Assembly: GCF_017743865.1 (NCBI RefSeq)
Contig: NZ_JAGHRJ010000002.1
Location: 1-64,000 of the forward strand
Source: Labrenzia sp. R4_2
GTDB taxonomy: Bacteria; Pseudomonadota; Alphaproteobacteria; Rhizobiales; Stappiaceae
Length of the DNA stretch: 64,000 nt
Reading direction: 5' to 3'
In this document: piece by piece, positions 44,658 to 54,333 of the stretch
Layout: the number at the start of each line of letters is the position of its first letter
How positions within the stretch are numbered: the stretch's first letter is position 1
Made by a program: the position numbers and the translations under genes
The notes under the pieces: model-generated
The model's input: only the letters and a program-made list of their open reading frames with translations
Databases searched by the model: none
What the model was told of the DNA's origin: nothing

Positions 44658-45632
44658 TTAGTGGCCGAGTTTTGCCTTGCGGGCCGCGCGCAGATCCGCG
44701 AAATCTTCGCCCGCGTGGTGTGATGACCGTGTCAATGGGCTTGCAGAAACCTTCAGGAACCCCTTGGCATAAGCGATCCGCTCATAGCCCTTGAATTCTT
44801 CCGGCGTCACGAAGGACATCACCGGATGGTGCTTCTTCGATGGCTGCAGGTACTGACCGATCGTCAGGAAATCGATATCTGCCGCACGCAAGTCGTCCAT
44901 CAACTGGAGCACTTCGTTCCGCTCTTCGCCAAGCCCAACCATAATGCCGGATTTGGTGAACATTTCCGGAGCCAGTTCCTTCACCTTTTGGAGAAGCCGG
45001 ATGGAATGGAAGTACCGGGCTCCTGGGCGGACTTTTAAGTACTTGGACGGTACTGTCTCAAGATTATGGTTGAACACATCCGGGCGCGCTTCAACAACGA
45101 TTTCCATCGCGCCATCCTTGCGCAGGAAATCCGGAGTAAGAACCTCGACTGTTGTCGATGGAGATGTCTTTCGGATGGCCTGAATGACATCTGCAAAATG
45201 CCGTGCGCCGCCATCGTCCAAATCATCCCGGTCGACAGAGGTGACCACAACGTGTTCAAGACCCATAGTCGCCACGGCGTCCGCAACACCCTGGGGCTCT
45301 TTCGGGTCGACCGGTCCTGGCATGCCTGTGCGCACGTTACAGAACGCACAAGCGCGGGTGCAAGTGTCACCCAAAATCATGAAAGACGCGTGCTTCTTCG
45401 ACCAGCACTCACCAATATTGGGGCAGCCCGCCTCTTCACACACAGTCACAAGGTTGTTCTGCCGGACTGTGTTGTGCGTCTCTTTATAAACCGGCGATGT
45501 CGGCGCTTTTACCCGAATCCATTTCGGCTTCCGCTGGACGGGGTTGTCGGGCCGGTGAGCCTTTTCCGGGTGGCGCGGGCGCGCTTCGGATGGATCTTGG
45601 GGGCGATTGAGCGTGTCGACGATCGTAACCAT
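44658..45632 (-). CDS. lipA: Lipoyl synthase LipA
   Basis: A 324-residue radical-SAM enzyme that inserts two sulfurs into octanoyl-lysine. The auxiliary cluster cysteines are in [16 protein letters not shown] near residue 60 and the SAM cluster cysteines are in [12 protein letters not shown] near 90. A conserved serine motif RSSHHAGE near the C-terminus ligates the auxiliary cluster. Its products are the lipoyl domains of PdhB and PdhC encoded 4-6 kb upstream. Normal length; start at the ATG before VTIVDTLN. Confidence 0.97.
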   Translation of the reverse strand: MVTIVDTLNRPQDPSEARPRHPEKAHRPDNPVQRKPKWIRVKAPTSPVYKETHNTVRQNNLVTVCEEAGCPNIGECWSKKHASFMILGDTCTRACAFCNVRTGMPGPVDPKEPQGVADAVATMGLEHVVVTSVDRDDLDDGGARHFADVIQAIRKTSPSTTVEVLTPDFLRKDGAMEIVVEARPDVFNHNLETVPSKYLKVRPGARYFHSIRLLQKVKELAPEMFTKSGIMVGLGEERNEVLQLMDDLRAADIDFLTIGQYLQPSKKHHPVMSFVTPEEFKGYERIAYAKGFLKVSASPLTRSSHHAGEDFADLRAARKAKLGH

Positions 45633-45688
45633 GGGCCTTAAGTGTCGTTCTTTCCGTTAAAGATCAAGCCACAAAACTGTCATGCCTG

Positions 45689-46123
45689 CTAGCAAGTTGA
45701 CGCAGGGCTGGTCAACGTATTGAGACGGTCCTTCGCACGATCTGTCAGCGGATGGGACCGGCGGCTTTCATTGTTCATCTGGACGATGACGGTGACAGCC
45801 TGTGCAACAGCCTTGCTGTCTTGAAAGATCTTCTGATGCAGTTTGAAGGAAGATCTTCCGACATCCTGCACCACAGTTCCAATCTGCACTTCGCCAGGCC
45901 AGTTGACTTCAGCCATAAAATCCAGCTCCAACCGGGCAATGACAAAAGAGGCACCGGTATCCGCAAGAGCCTCGCCATAGATGACTTCCGTCCGGCCGGT
46001 TTCCAGAAAGGTTGCAAAGACCGCATTGTTCACATGGCCTTGTCGGTCCGTATCCGCGTAGCGCAGCTTGTCTGAAGCGGTCATCGTAAAATCAGATATG
46101 CGGGCAAACGCTTCGGTCTTCAT
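45689..46123 (-). CDS. Acyl-CoA thioesterase, FadM/YbgC hot-dog family
   Basis: A 144-residue hot-dog-fold thioesterase. The catalytic aspartate is in YADTDRQGHVNNAVF near residue 24, and the ELDFMAEVNWPGEV strand and SSFKLHQKIF follow. Such enzymes release free acids from acyl-CoA. The ATG overlaps the stop of the frameshifted glutamylcyclotransferase gene by ATGA, so its translation may have been coupled to that gene. Substrate unknown. Confidence 0.85.
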   Translation of the reverse strand: MKTEAFARISDFTMTASDKLRYADTDRQGHVNNAVFATFLETGRTEVIYGEALADTGASFVIARLELDFMAEVNWPGEVQIGTVVQDVGRSSFKLHQKIFQDSKAVAQAVTVIVQMNNESRRSHPLTDRAKDRLNTLTSPASTC

Positions 46124-46472
46124 TCTTCTGTCTCAGTTGCTATCACGTAGATCGATGCCGGGACTTGTCCTTCAGGCGTCTCGACATCGATTGGAACGCG
46201 TTGATACCCGGCTCCCTCAAACGCGTCCAGCCGGTCCCAATGGTTGATAAGGTCAATTGAGACCAAAACAGACACTTCTATGCTGTCGCCGTTCGGATCG
46301 ATAACAAGCCCTGGATACCCAAGCTCTGCGCCCCACCCGGCCTCTATCAAACGTCCCCGGATCACCCCTGCGGTCCAGGTTCCTCAATTTTTTCAACATG
46401 ATGGTGGTTCGCCCGGCCTGGCGCGAGCGTTCCATATGTGGCGAGGCGATGGTCTGCCGCGAGCCGCACCAT
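46120..46472 (-). pseudogene. Gamma-glutamylcyclotransferase-like gene broken by a frameshift
   Basis: The N-terminal part, from the ATG at 46472, encodes RLATYGTLAPGRANHHHVEKI, with the YGTL motif that opens the cyclotransferase pocket, but ends at a stop near 46362. The C-terminal part is open in the -1 frame: GTWTAGV, then RGRLIEAGWGAELGYPGLVI and DAFEGAGYQRV, the glutamate of which is catalytic. Joining needs one extra base near 46385-46390 (GAGGAACC). The break may be real or a sequencing slip. An intact start at 46365 (GTG) would lack the YGTL site. The gene abuts the GlsB gene upstream. Confidence 0.75.
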
Positions 46473-46475
46473 GGT

Positions 46476-46715
46476 TTACTTGAACACCTTCTTCCAGACG
46501 AACAGAAACAGGATCGCGCCGATCACGGCGATGATCAACCGATCGAGCACGCCACCAGTAACATTCAGATTGAGGATGGACGCTAGTTCACCGCCGATCA
46601 ACGCGCCGACCAGACCAACAACAAGACTGCCCAGAAAACCGCCCCGGCTGTTCAGCACCCTATGGGCGACAGCGCCCGCAATCAGGCCAATGATGATTGT
46701 GATAATCAGCCCCAT
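46476..46715 (-). CDS. GlsB/YeaQ/YmgE-family small membrane protein 2
   Basis: A 79-residue inner-membrane protein with three hydrophobic segments rich in glycine: GLIITIIIGLIAGAVAH, GSLVVGLVGALIGGELA and LIIAVIGAILFLFVW. This is the transglycosylase-associated (Transgly_assoc) pattern, found in stress-induced proteins of unknown function. It is the second of a tandem pair; the first lies 14-23 bases upstream. The ATG at 46715 (MGLII) gives the usual length; one at 46724 adds three residues. Confidence 0.88.
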   Translation of the reverse strand: MGLIITIIIGLIAGAVAHRVLNSRGGFLGSLVVGLVGALIGGELASILNLNVTGGVLDRLIIAVIGAILFLFVWKKVFK

Positions 46716-46737
46716 TGCGGGCACTCCTTAAAGAAAG

Positions 46738-46986
46738 TTAGGCGATCAAGCGCGCCAGCAGCACAATAACAACCGCGCCGATGGCTGCGACCACGATCTC
46801 GTTCACATACGCATTGCCAAGATCAATGTTGATACCGACGGCCTTGAACAAAAAGCCACCAACAAACGCTCCAATCAAACCGGTAATCAGATACCGGATC
46901 AATCCTCCGCCGCCAACGACGACACTGGCCAGCCAACCGGCGATAATCCCGATCGCGACCCAAATCAAAATTGCTTTTACATCCAT
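46738..46986 (-). CDS. GlsB/YeaQ/YmgE-family small membrane protein 1
   Basis: An 82-residue paralogue of the next gene. The three membrane segments are ILIWVAIGIIAGWLASVVVGG, YLITGLIGAFVGGFLF and VVAAIGAVVIVLLARLIA. The glycine pattern GLIGAFVGG matches the Transgly_assoc family. The two are read together leftward. A long hairpin separates this gene from lpd, so it probably has its own promoter, perhaps a general stress one; no such motif could be confirmed. Confidence 0.88.
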   Translation of the reverse strand: MDVKAILIWVAIGIIAGWLASVVVGGGGLIRYLITGLIGAFVGGFLFKAVGINIDLGNAYVNEIVVAAIGAVVIVLLARLIA

Positions 46987-47006
46987 ACCAACGGCTCCTT
47001 ATGTGC

Positions 47007-47053
47007 CTGAACCCAGACAGCGCCACGTTAAACATTTCGCTGCCTGGGTCCAG
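47007..47053 (-). terminator. Long hairpin after lpd
   Basis: CTGAACCCAGACAGCG (47007-47022) and CGCTGCCTGGGTCCAG (47038-47053) pair at 14 of 16 positions with a 15-base loop. It lies just after the lpd stop on the minus strand and before the GlsB-like pair. It has no T-run, so a factor-dependent or structural stop is more likely than a simple intrinsic one. Confidence 0.5.
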
Positions 47054-47073
47054 ATATGAATGAGAAGTATCGA

Positions 47074-48522
47074 TCAGGCGTTCAGGACGCGCCCATAAGC
47101 ATCGAGCACACTTTCCTTCATCATTTCCGACAAGGTCGGATGCGGGAAGATGGTGTGCATCAGGTCTTCTTCGGTCGTTTCCAGGTTCATCGCAACAACG
47201 AAACCCTGGATGAGTTCGGTCACTTCCGCGCCAACCATATGCGCGCCAAGCAGCTCACCAGACTTCTTGTCAAAGATCACCTTAATCATGCCGGTGTCTT
47301 CACCAAGAGCGATGGCCTTGCCGTTGGCATTGAACTGGTACCGGCCAACCCGGATGTCGCGGCCCTGCTCCTTGGCTTTGGCTTCGGTCAAGCCGACGGA
47401 GGCAACCTGCGGACTGCAGTAAGTACAGCCCGGGATCTTGCCCTTGTCCATCGGATGGACGTTCGGCAGGCCCGCAATCTTTTCGATGCAGACGACGCCC
47501 TCATGTTCTGCCTTGTGCGCAAGCATCGGTGGACCGGCGACATCGCCAATAGCGTAAAGACCGGGAACATTGGTCTTGCCGTAGCCGTCGATAACGATAC
47601 ATCCGCGATCGGTTTTGACACCAAGCTTTTCAAGTCCGAGGTTCTCAATGTTGCCCTGAACACCGACTGCGGAAATCAGGCGGTCTGCCGTGATTTGCTG
47701 AACCTTGCCGTCCTTCGTTTCCACATGCGCCGTGATGCTGTCGGCCGCTTTGTCGACCTTGGACACCTTCGCTTCGGTGATGATCTTCATGCCGCGCTTT
47801 TCAAGCATCTTGCGGGCAAACTTGGAGATCTCATCGTCCTCAACCGGCATGACATTCGGCATCAGTTCAACAACGGTCACATCCACACCCATGGAAAGGT
47901 AGAAGGACGCGAATTCGATTCCGATGGCGCCAGATCCCATAACGACCATGGACTTCGGCATCTTTTCTGGCTTCATCGCCTCGAAATACGTCCAGATCAG
48001 CTTGCCATCCGGCTTAATACCCGGCAAAGCGCGCGGACGGGCCCCGGTCGCAACGATGATGTTCTTGGCGGTGTAAGTCCCCTCACCCTTCGTGCCTTTC
48101 GGCGCCGGATGCTGCGGCTCGACCGCCGGCTTGGACGGCTTGCCGACAACGATCTCACCCGGTTTGGTGAGTTTCGCCTCGCCCCAGATGACGTCGATCT
48201 TGTTCTTCTTCATCAAGAAACCGACTCCGCCATTCAGCCGCGCGGAGACGCCGCGGGACCGAGCGACCACGTCTTTGACGTCCGCCGTCATCTTGCCTTC
48301 CAGCTTCAGGCCGAAGCTCTTGGCATGGTTGGCATGGTCCATCATTTCCGCAGAGCGCAGCAGCGCCTTGGTCGGAATACAGCCCCAGTTGAGGCAGATG
48401 CCGCCGAGGTGTTCGCGCTCGACGATCGCAGTTTTCAGCCCGAGCTGCGCGGCCCGGATCGCGGTCACATAACCACCCGGCCCGGAGCCGATGATGATCA
48501 CGTCATAATTGGTATCAGCCAT
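47074..48522 (-). CDS. lpd: Dihydrolipoyl dehydrogenase (E3)
   Basis: A 482-residue FAD disulfide oxidoreductase that re-oxidises dihydrolipoamide with NAD. The FAD motif GSGPGGYVTAIRAAQLG starts the protein; the redox cysteines are in GGICLNWGCIPTKALL; NAD binding is at VMGSGAIGIEFASF; the base histidine is in HPTLSEMM at the C-terminus. A short lysine- and proline-rich loop near residues 125-145 (KPAVEPQHPAPKG) is typical of Rhizobiales forms. A strong terminator precedes it, so it may be expressed partly apart from pdhABC. Confidence 0.97.
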   Translation of the reverse strand: MADTNYDVIIIGSGPGGYVTAIRAAQLGLKTAIVEREHLGGICLNWGCIPTKALLRSAEMMDHANHAKSFGLKLEGKMTADVKDVVARSRGVSARLNGGVGFLMKKNKIDVIWGEAKLTKPGEIVVGKPSKPAVEPQHPAPKGTKGEGTYTAKNIIVATGARPRALPGIKPDGKLIWTYFEAMKPEKMPKSMVVMGSGAIGIEFASFYLSMGVDVTVVELMPNVMPVEDDEISKFARKMLEKRGMKIITEAKVSKVDKAADSITAHVETKDGKVQQITADRLISAVGVQGNIENLGLEKLGVKTDRGCIVIDGYGKTNVPGLYAIGDVAGPPMLAHKAEHEGVVCIEKIAGLPNVHPMDKGKIPGCTYCSPQVASVGLTEAKAKEQGRDIRVGRYQFNANGKAIALGEDTGMIKVIFDKKSGELLGAHMVGAEVTELIQGFVVAMNLETTEEDLMHTIFPHPTLSEMMKESVLDAYGRVLNA

Positions 48523-48554
48523 GGTGTTTTCCCCGGCGAAAAGTAGAAACCTTG

Positions 48555-48584
48555 AAAAAAGCGCGGCAGAGACGCCGCGCTTTT
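48555..48584 (-). terminator. Rho-independent terminator between pdhC and lpd
   Basis: GCGCGGC (48561-48567) pairs perfectly with GCCGCGC (48574-48580) around AGAGAC, and on the minus strand a run of six T follows at 48560-48555. This is the clearest intrinsic terminator in the window. It lies after pdhC and before lpd. Confidence 0.85.
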
Positions 48585-48595
48585 GAGAGCCTGTC

Positions 48596-49936
<1,341 letters not shown>

Positions 49937-49952
49937 GTCCGATTCCCCCGCC

Positions 49953-51338
49953 TTAGGCCGTGTAGGTTACGGCTTTGACCGCGTCGATGACTTCGGCAAC
50001 GCTCGGAAGCGCCAGCTTTTCCAGATTTGCGGCATACGGCATCGGAACATCCTTGCCGGTGACGCGCAAGATCGGCGCATCGAGATAATCGAACGCTTTT
50101 TCCTGAACCTGGAACGCAATCTCGGAAGACACAGAGCACATCGGGAAGGCTTCCTCGACAGTCACTACCCGTCCGGTCTTGCGAACCGAGGCAAGAACCG
50201 TGTCGACGTCGAGCGGCCGGATGGTGCGGAGGTTGATCACCTCTGCGGAAATGCCCATCCCAGCCAACTCGTCAGCCGCCTGCATGGCGTAGGTCATGCC
50301 AATGCCCCAGGACACCAGTGTTACGTCCGTGCCACCGCGCTCGATCTTCGCCTTGCCGATCGGCAAAACGAAATCATCCATATCCGGGATTTCGAACGAG
50401 TGACCGTAGAGGATCTCGTTTTCCAGGAAAATCACCGGGTTCGGATCGCGGATCGCTGCCTTGAGCAAGCCTTTGGCGTCCGCTGCCGAATACGGTTGGA
50501 TCACCTTCAAGCCCGGCACATGCGCATACCATGCGGCGTAGTCCTGCGAGTGCTGCGCACCAACGCGGGCGGCTGCCCCGTTCGGCCCGCGGAACACCAT
50601 TGGCGCCCCCATCTGACCGCCGGACATGTAGAGCGTCTTGGCGGCAGAGTTGATAATCTGGTCAATCGCCTGCATGGCGAAGTTGAAGGTCATGAACTCT
50701 ACGATCGGCTTGAGGCCTGCCATCGCCGCGCCGACACCCAAACCAGCAAAGCCGTGTTCGGTGATCGGGGTATCGATGACGCGTTTTGCGCCGAATTCGT
50801 CGAGGAGGCCTTGGGTGATCTTGTAGGCGCCCTGGTACTCGGCAACTTCCTCGCCCATGACGAAAACATCGCCGTCGCGGCGCATTTCTTCCGCCATCGC
50901 ATCGCGCAACGCTTCGCGCACCGTTGAGGATTTCATAGCGGTTCCAGCCGGGACTTCCGGGTCTTCGACAGGCTCGGCGGCAACGGGTGCGGCAGGAACA
51001 GGTGCGGCAGGCGCCGGAGCAGCAGCTGCAGGTTCAGCGGCCGGCGCTGCAGCTGCCGGTGCAGACGCAGCCGCATCGGCGGCGCTGGCATCTTCACCCT
51101 CGCCAAGCAGGATCGCGATCTTTTCGTTCACCTTGACGTTGTCAGTTCCCTCGGCAACCAGGATCTTGCCAAGTGTGCCTTCATCCACGGCTTCCACTTC
51201 CATGGTTGCCTTGTCCGTCTCGATTTCGGCGATCACATCGCCTGCGGAAACTGTATCGCCCTCGGCCTTCAGCCACTTGGCGAGTTTTCCCTCTTCCATT
51301 GTCGGCGAAAGCGCCGGCATCAAAATGTCAATCGGCAT
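49953..51338 (-). CDS. pdhB: Pyruvate dehydrogenase E1 beta subunit with N-terminal lipoyl domain
   Basis: A 461-residue subunit. The first 80 residues form a lipoyl domain nearly identical in wording to that of PdhC (K43 in [11 protein letters not shown]), then an alanine-proline linker to about 135, then the E1-beta body with [27 protein letters not shown] and [15 protein letters not shown]. The lipoylated E1-beta is a known alphaproteobacterial trait. It pairs with PdhA to decarboxylate pyruvate. Linker and domain similarity with pdhC suggests past duplication or exchange. Confidence 0.97.
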   Translation of the reverse strand: MPIDILMPALSPTMEEGKLAKWLKAEGDTVSAGDVIAEIETDKATMEVEAVDEGTLGKILVAEGTDNVKVNEKIAILLGEGEDASAADAAASAPAAAAPAAEPAAAAPAPAAPVPAAPVAAEPVEDPEVPAGTAMKSSTVREALRDAMAEEMRRDGDVFVMGEEVAEYQGAYKITQGLLDEFGAKRVIDTPITEHGFAGLGVGAAMAGLKPIVEFMTFNFAMQAIDQIINSAAKTLYMSGGQMGAPMVFRGPNGAAARVGAQHSQDYAAWYAHVPGLKVIQPYSAADAKGLLKAAIRDPNPVIFLENEILYGHSFEIPDMDDFVLPIGKAKIERGGTDVTLVSWGIGMTYAMQAADELAGMGISAEVINLRTIRPLDVDTVLASVRKTGRVVTVEEAFPMCSVSSEIAFQVQEKAFDYLDAPILRVTGKDVPMPYAANLEKLALPSVAEVIDAVKAVTYTA

Positions 51339-51352
51339 AATGTCCCCCGGCC

Positions 51353-52390
51353 TTAAAGCAAAATGTCGGTGTAGAGTTCAGACGCGTCCGGCTCCGGATC
51401 GGTCTGTGCAAATTCGGCAGCCTCTGCAACGCGGGCACGGATGTCCTTGTCGATTGCTTTGAGATCGTCCTCAGTTGCCCACTTGTTGTCGAGCAGACGC
51501 TTGCGGACCTGTTCGATCGGATCGTGCTCTGTGCGCATCTTTTGAACTTCATCCTTGGACCGGTATTTCGCCGGATCAGACATGGAGTGTCCGCGGTAGC
51601 GGTATGTCACCATCTCAAGGATGTACGGGCCTTTGCCGTCACGACACCATTCCAGAGCTTTCTTGGAGGCGGCCATCACGGCGCGCACATCCATGCCGTC
51701 GACTTTCTCGCCCGGAATGTTGAACGATGCGCCGCGTTGCGACAGATCCGTCATGGAGGATGAGCGCTCAACGCTAGTGCCCATGCCGTATTTGTTGTTC
51801 TCGATCACGTAGATGACCGGCAGCTTCCAGAGCTCGGCCATGTTGAAGCTCTCGTAAACCTGCCCCTGGTTCGAGGCGCCATCACCGAAGAAGGTCATGC
51901 AGACATTGCCGTTTTCACGGTATTTGTTGGCAAAGCCGAGACCGGTTCCGAGCGACACCTGCGCACCGACGATCCCGTGGCCACCATAGAAGTGCTTTTC
52001 CTTGGAGAACATGTGCATGGAGCCGCCCTTACCTTTTGACAAGCCGCCACGGCGTCCGGTGAGCTCGGCCATAACGCCTTTCGGGTCGAGATCCATCGCC
52101 AGCATGTGACCATGATCCCGGTAGGCCGTGATCATCTGATCGCCATCGATCTTGGCCATCTGCATGCCAACGACAACCGCTTCCTGGCCGATGTACAAGT
52201 GACAGAAACCACCGATGAGGCCCATGCCGTAAAGCTGACCGGCCTTTTCTTCAAAGCGGCGGATCAAAAGCATTTCGCGGTAGGCGTGAAGTTCCTCTTC
52301 CTTGGTGAACTCGGCGATCGCAGGTTCGGCCTTTTTGGCGGAACTGCGGGTCCGGCTGGTGCCGGCGCTGGTCTTCTTCGCTGCTGCCAT
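51353..52390 (-). CDS. pdhA: Pyruvate dehydrogenase E1 alpha subunit
   Basis: A 345-residue thiamine-diphosphate subunit. The ThDP motif runs from [20 protein letters not shown] to NNKYGMGT; the phosphorylation-loop equivalent lies in [14 protein letters not shown]. Its first 30 residues are basic and low-complexity ([17 protein letters not shown]). The ATG at 52390 has GAGGG close by; a TTG at 52399 is the alternative. It heads the pdhA-pdhB-pdhC set; the upstream gap holds a palindrome and is AT-rich, so its promoter should be there. Confidence 0.97.
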   Translation of the reverse strand: MAAAKKTSAGTSRTRSSAKKAEPAIAEFTKEEELHAYREMLLIRRFEEKAGQLYGMGLIGGFCHLYIGQEAVVVGMQMAKIDGDQMITAYRDHGHMLAMDLDPKGVMAELTGRRGGLSKGKGGSMHMFSKEKHFYGGHGIVGAQVSLGTGLGFANKYRENGNVCMTFFGDGASNQGQVYESFNMAELWKLPVIYVIENNKYGMGTSVERSSSMTDLSQRGASFNIPGEKVDGMDVRAVMAASKKALEWCRDGKGPYILEMVTYRYRGHSMSDPAKYRSKDEVQKMRTEHDPIEQVRKRLLDNKWATEDDLKAIDKDIRARVAEAAEFAQTDPEPDASELYTDILL

Positions 52391-52525
52391 TTCCCTCAAC
52401 TCGGTGTGACGTTTCCCCTAAGACAGGTTACAGAAACGTATCCCGGATGAAAGGGCAATCCAACATGGCAATCTCGCAGTGCGATGAGGTGCTATATCTA
52501 TGATTTATTGAAATTATTTTTTGCA

Positions 52526-52542
52526 TAACCAAATATTGGTTA
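52526..52542. promoter_or_regulatory. Perfect palindrome upstream of pdhA
   Basis: TAACCAA (52526-52532) and TTGGTTA (52536-52542) form a perfect inverted repeat around ATA, centred about 144 bases upstream of the pdhA start in the most AT-rich part of this gap. It is placed to act as an operator for pdhABC. It is not the known PdhR site of enteric bacteria, whose arms are in the opposite order. Confidence 0.5.
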
Positions 52543-52569
52543 AGTCGCAAAATTCAACTGAAAATTGGT

Positions 52570-52905
52570 TTATTGCGCCACAGCTTGCGGTTTCAGTACG
52601 ACCAGCTCATCTGGATGCACCAGATTAAGGTAGAGCCGGGCTCGCTCATCCAGCATATCCGGATCGAGGCTTTCCGGGCGCAGCAAACTGACCCGGGCTG
52701 CAAGTTCCTGGCGCTCGGCGACAAGAAGCTGCAATTCGCCCTCAAGTTCGGCAACCTGGCGCTCGATCATGGCACGGCCGACCACACCCAATTCACCATT
52801 CATTGCATGAAAGCCGAAATAGCCTAGCGCCGCAATAGCAAGCGCAGGGGTGATCAGACGGCGCAGAAATGATTGTTTTCGCTGACGTGTGGCTGCTCGG
52901 GGCAC
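52570..52905 (-). CDS. ftsB: FtsB/DivIC-family septum formation initiator
   Basis: A 111-residue single-pass membrane protein of the divisome. A basic start (RQRKQSFLRR) is followed by one membrane segment (LITPALAIAALGYFGFHA) and a coiled coil (VAELEGELQLLVAERQELAARVSLL). The C-terminal RPESLDPDMLDERARLYLNLVHPDE fits the family. It would link FtsL and FtsQ at the septum. The start codon is a GTG. Placement next to pdhA is usual in Rhizobiales. It is read in the same direction and lies 180 bases upstream of pdhA. Confidence 0.88.
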   Translation of the reverse strand: MPRAATRQRKQSFLRRLITPALAIAALGYFGFHAMNGELGVVGRAMIERQVAELEGELQLLVAERQELAARVSLLRPESLDPDMLDERARLYLNLVHPDELVVLKPQAVAQ

Positions 52906-53030
52906 TCTTGGGACCTTGAACGCTAAAACTGGTGGCCTCTTCGTTCGGCTACTATGGCGATTCAGACTTAATAGAGTCTTGATGCAGTTCTTAAACTTGC
53001 AACCATCCCCGGTTCCTGAAGAATGGAACT

Positions 53031-53687
53031 ATGAGAGACGATCACGAAGAACGCGCGGCTATGGTGGAACGTCAGATCCGAGCCCGGGGTGTTTCCAATG
53101 CCGCAGTCCTAGCGGCTATGTCAAAGGTCCCGCGCCATCTGTTTGTGCCGACTGAATGCCGTCACCACGCCTATGAGGACTGTCCCTTGCCAATTGGATG
53201 CGGCCAAACGATTTCGCAGCCCTATGTCGTCGCTCTGATGTGTGAGGCCTTGAGAATCGAACCTGGATCTCGCGTTCTCGATGTAGGAACTGGCTCCGGA
53301 TACGCGGCCGCCGTCATGGCCGAGATGGGCGCGAAGGTCATTGGTATCGAACGCAAGTCTGAGCTTGTGGAGTTCGCAAAGACCAATCTTGTCCGCGCAG
53401 GGTATCCGACAGTCGACGTCCATTGCGATGACGGCACGCTTGGTTATACGCAAGAAGCGCCTTACGACGCCGTCATGGTCGCAGCCGGCAGCCCAGCCCT
53501 GCCCGGCACACTCAAGAACCAGCTCGCGATCGGAGGCCGGCTGGTGATCCCAATCGGTCTGTCCCGCCACCATCAACACCTGTTGCGGATCACGCGTCAG
53601 TCTGAGACGGATTTCTCATCCGAGACTCTGGGCGATGTCACTTTCGTGCCGCTGATCGGCGAAGAAGGCTGGAACGAAACCTCGTAG
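53031..53687 (+). CDS. pcm: Protein-L-isoaspartate O-methyltransferase
   Basis: A 218-residue SAM enzyme that starts repair of isoaspartyl damage. The SAM motif VLDVGTGSGYAAAVMAEMG lies near residue 80; the substrate-side phrase PLPIGCGQTISQPYVVALM is specific to PCMT. Length is typical. It is divergent from ftsB and convergent with the DUF2867 gene. It stands alone and its promoter would lie in the 125-base divergent gap. Confidence 0.95.
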   Translation: MRDDHEERAAMVERQIRARGVSNAAVLAAMSKVPRHLFVPTECRHHAYEDCPLPIGCGQTISQPYVVALMCEALRIEPGSRVLDVGTGSGYAAAVMAEMGAKVIGIERKSELVEFAKTNLVRAGYPTVDVHCDDGTLGYTQEAPYDAVMVAAGSPALPGTLKNQLAIGGRLVIPIGLSRHHQHLLRITRQSETDFSSETLGDVTFVPLIGEEGWNETS

Positions 53688-53712
53688 AGCATCGTCGATA
53701 AATCGCCTGCAG

Positions 53713-54243
53713 TCAGTGAGCCAGTGGCCGATCCAACGCGTTGTCAATGCTCTGTTTCACGAGCATCTTGTGCGCCGGCAGGATAGCCGCGAGATAGGCA
53801 TAGCCGAAGAGATTGTGCCGTTTGCAGCACGTTGAAACGAAAACCTTTGGGTCTGGTTTCACCTGCCTGAAGACCGAAAGTCGGAAATCCTGATGCCAGT
53901 CATCTTCGCCAAGCAATATTTCATTCTCACGTACTTCATAGACTTTGAAGAACGCGATCCGGTCTCCCGGCCCAACGTCACTGAGCGGTTTCGGCGGTGC
54001 TTCGCCCGCCAAATCGTCGGTGGACTTGAGATTTACCGTTTTCGCAAGCCGATCACGAAGCTTCAACAAACCCTGCGCCCAAGGCATATCGATCGTGGTC
54101 ATGTGCCTGGCAAGAACCCGGATATCGCACTCGATAAGGTCCGGTCGTCCGGTCAAATCCCCGCTGTAGACATCCATGAAGTCTTTTGAGGCGTGATAGG
54201 CGTTAAGGTGACTGTCCAAAGGAAGGTTGGCGGCGGCACTCAT
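53713..54243 (-). CDS. DUF2867 family protein
   Basis: A protein of about 176 residues matching DUF2867, whose role is unknown. It has no signal peptide or membrane segment. Its visible features are WAQGLLKLRDRLAKT near residue 70, DRIAFFKVYEVRENEILLGEDDWHQDFRLSVF in the middle in pieces, and CKRHNLFGYAYLAAILPAHKMLVKQSI near the end, which is the family signature of a membrane-facing helix and a basic patch. The ATG at 54243 has GGAG upstream; one at 54282 is longer. It stands alone between pcm and mfd. Confidence 0.75.
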   Translation of the reverse strand: MSAAANLPLDSHLNAYHASKDFMDVYSGDLTGRPDLIECDIRVLARHMTTIDMPWAQGLLKLRDRLAKTVNLKSTDDLAGEAPPKPLSDVGPGDRIAFFKVYEVRENEILLGEDDWHQDFRLSVFRQVKPDPKVFVSTCCKRHNLFGYAYLAAILPAHKMLVKQSIDNALDRPLAH

Positions 54244-54333
54244 CTGACGCACTCCGCTAAATGTTGTCGAGGCCGCGACCATATCAGCTCTTCAGAAGAA
54301 CGCTGCGGACATAGTGCCGCAATACCCGTTTTC

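Noticed and set aside
46380..46400. Programmed frameshifting in the cyclotransferase gene
   Set aside because: The A-run is upstream of the point where the shift must occur, a stop follows an early slip, and there is no classical slippery heptamer.
47056..48546. A 496-codon open frame on the plus strand
   Set aside because: It lies entirely antisense to lpd, whose motifs are unmistakable. Long antisense frames are common in GC-rich genes; this one shows no family features.
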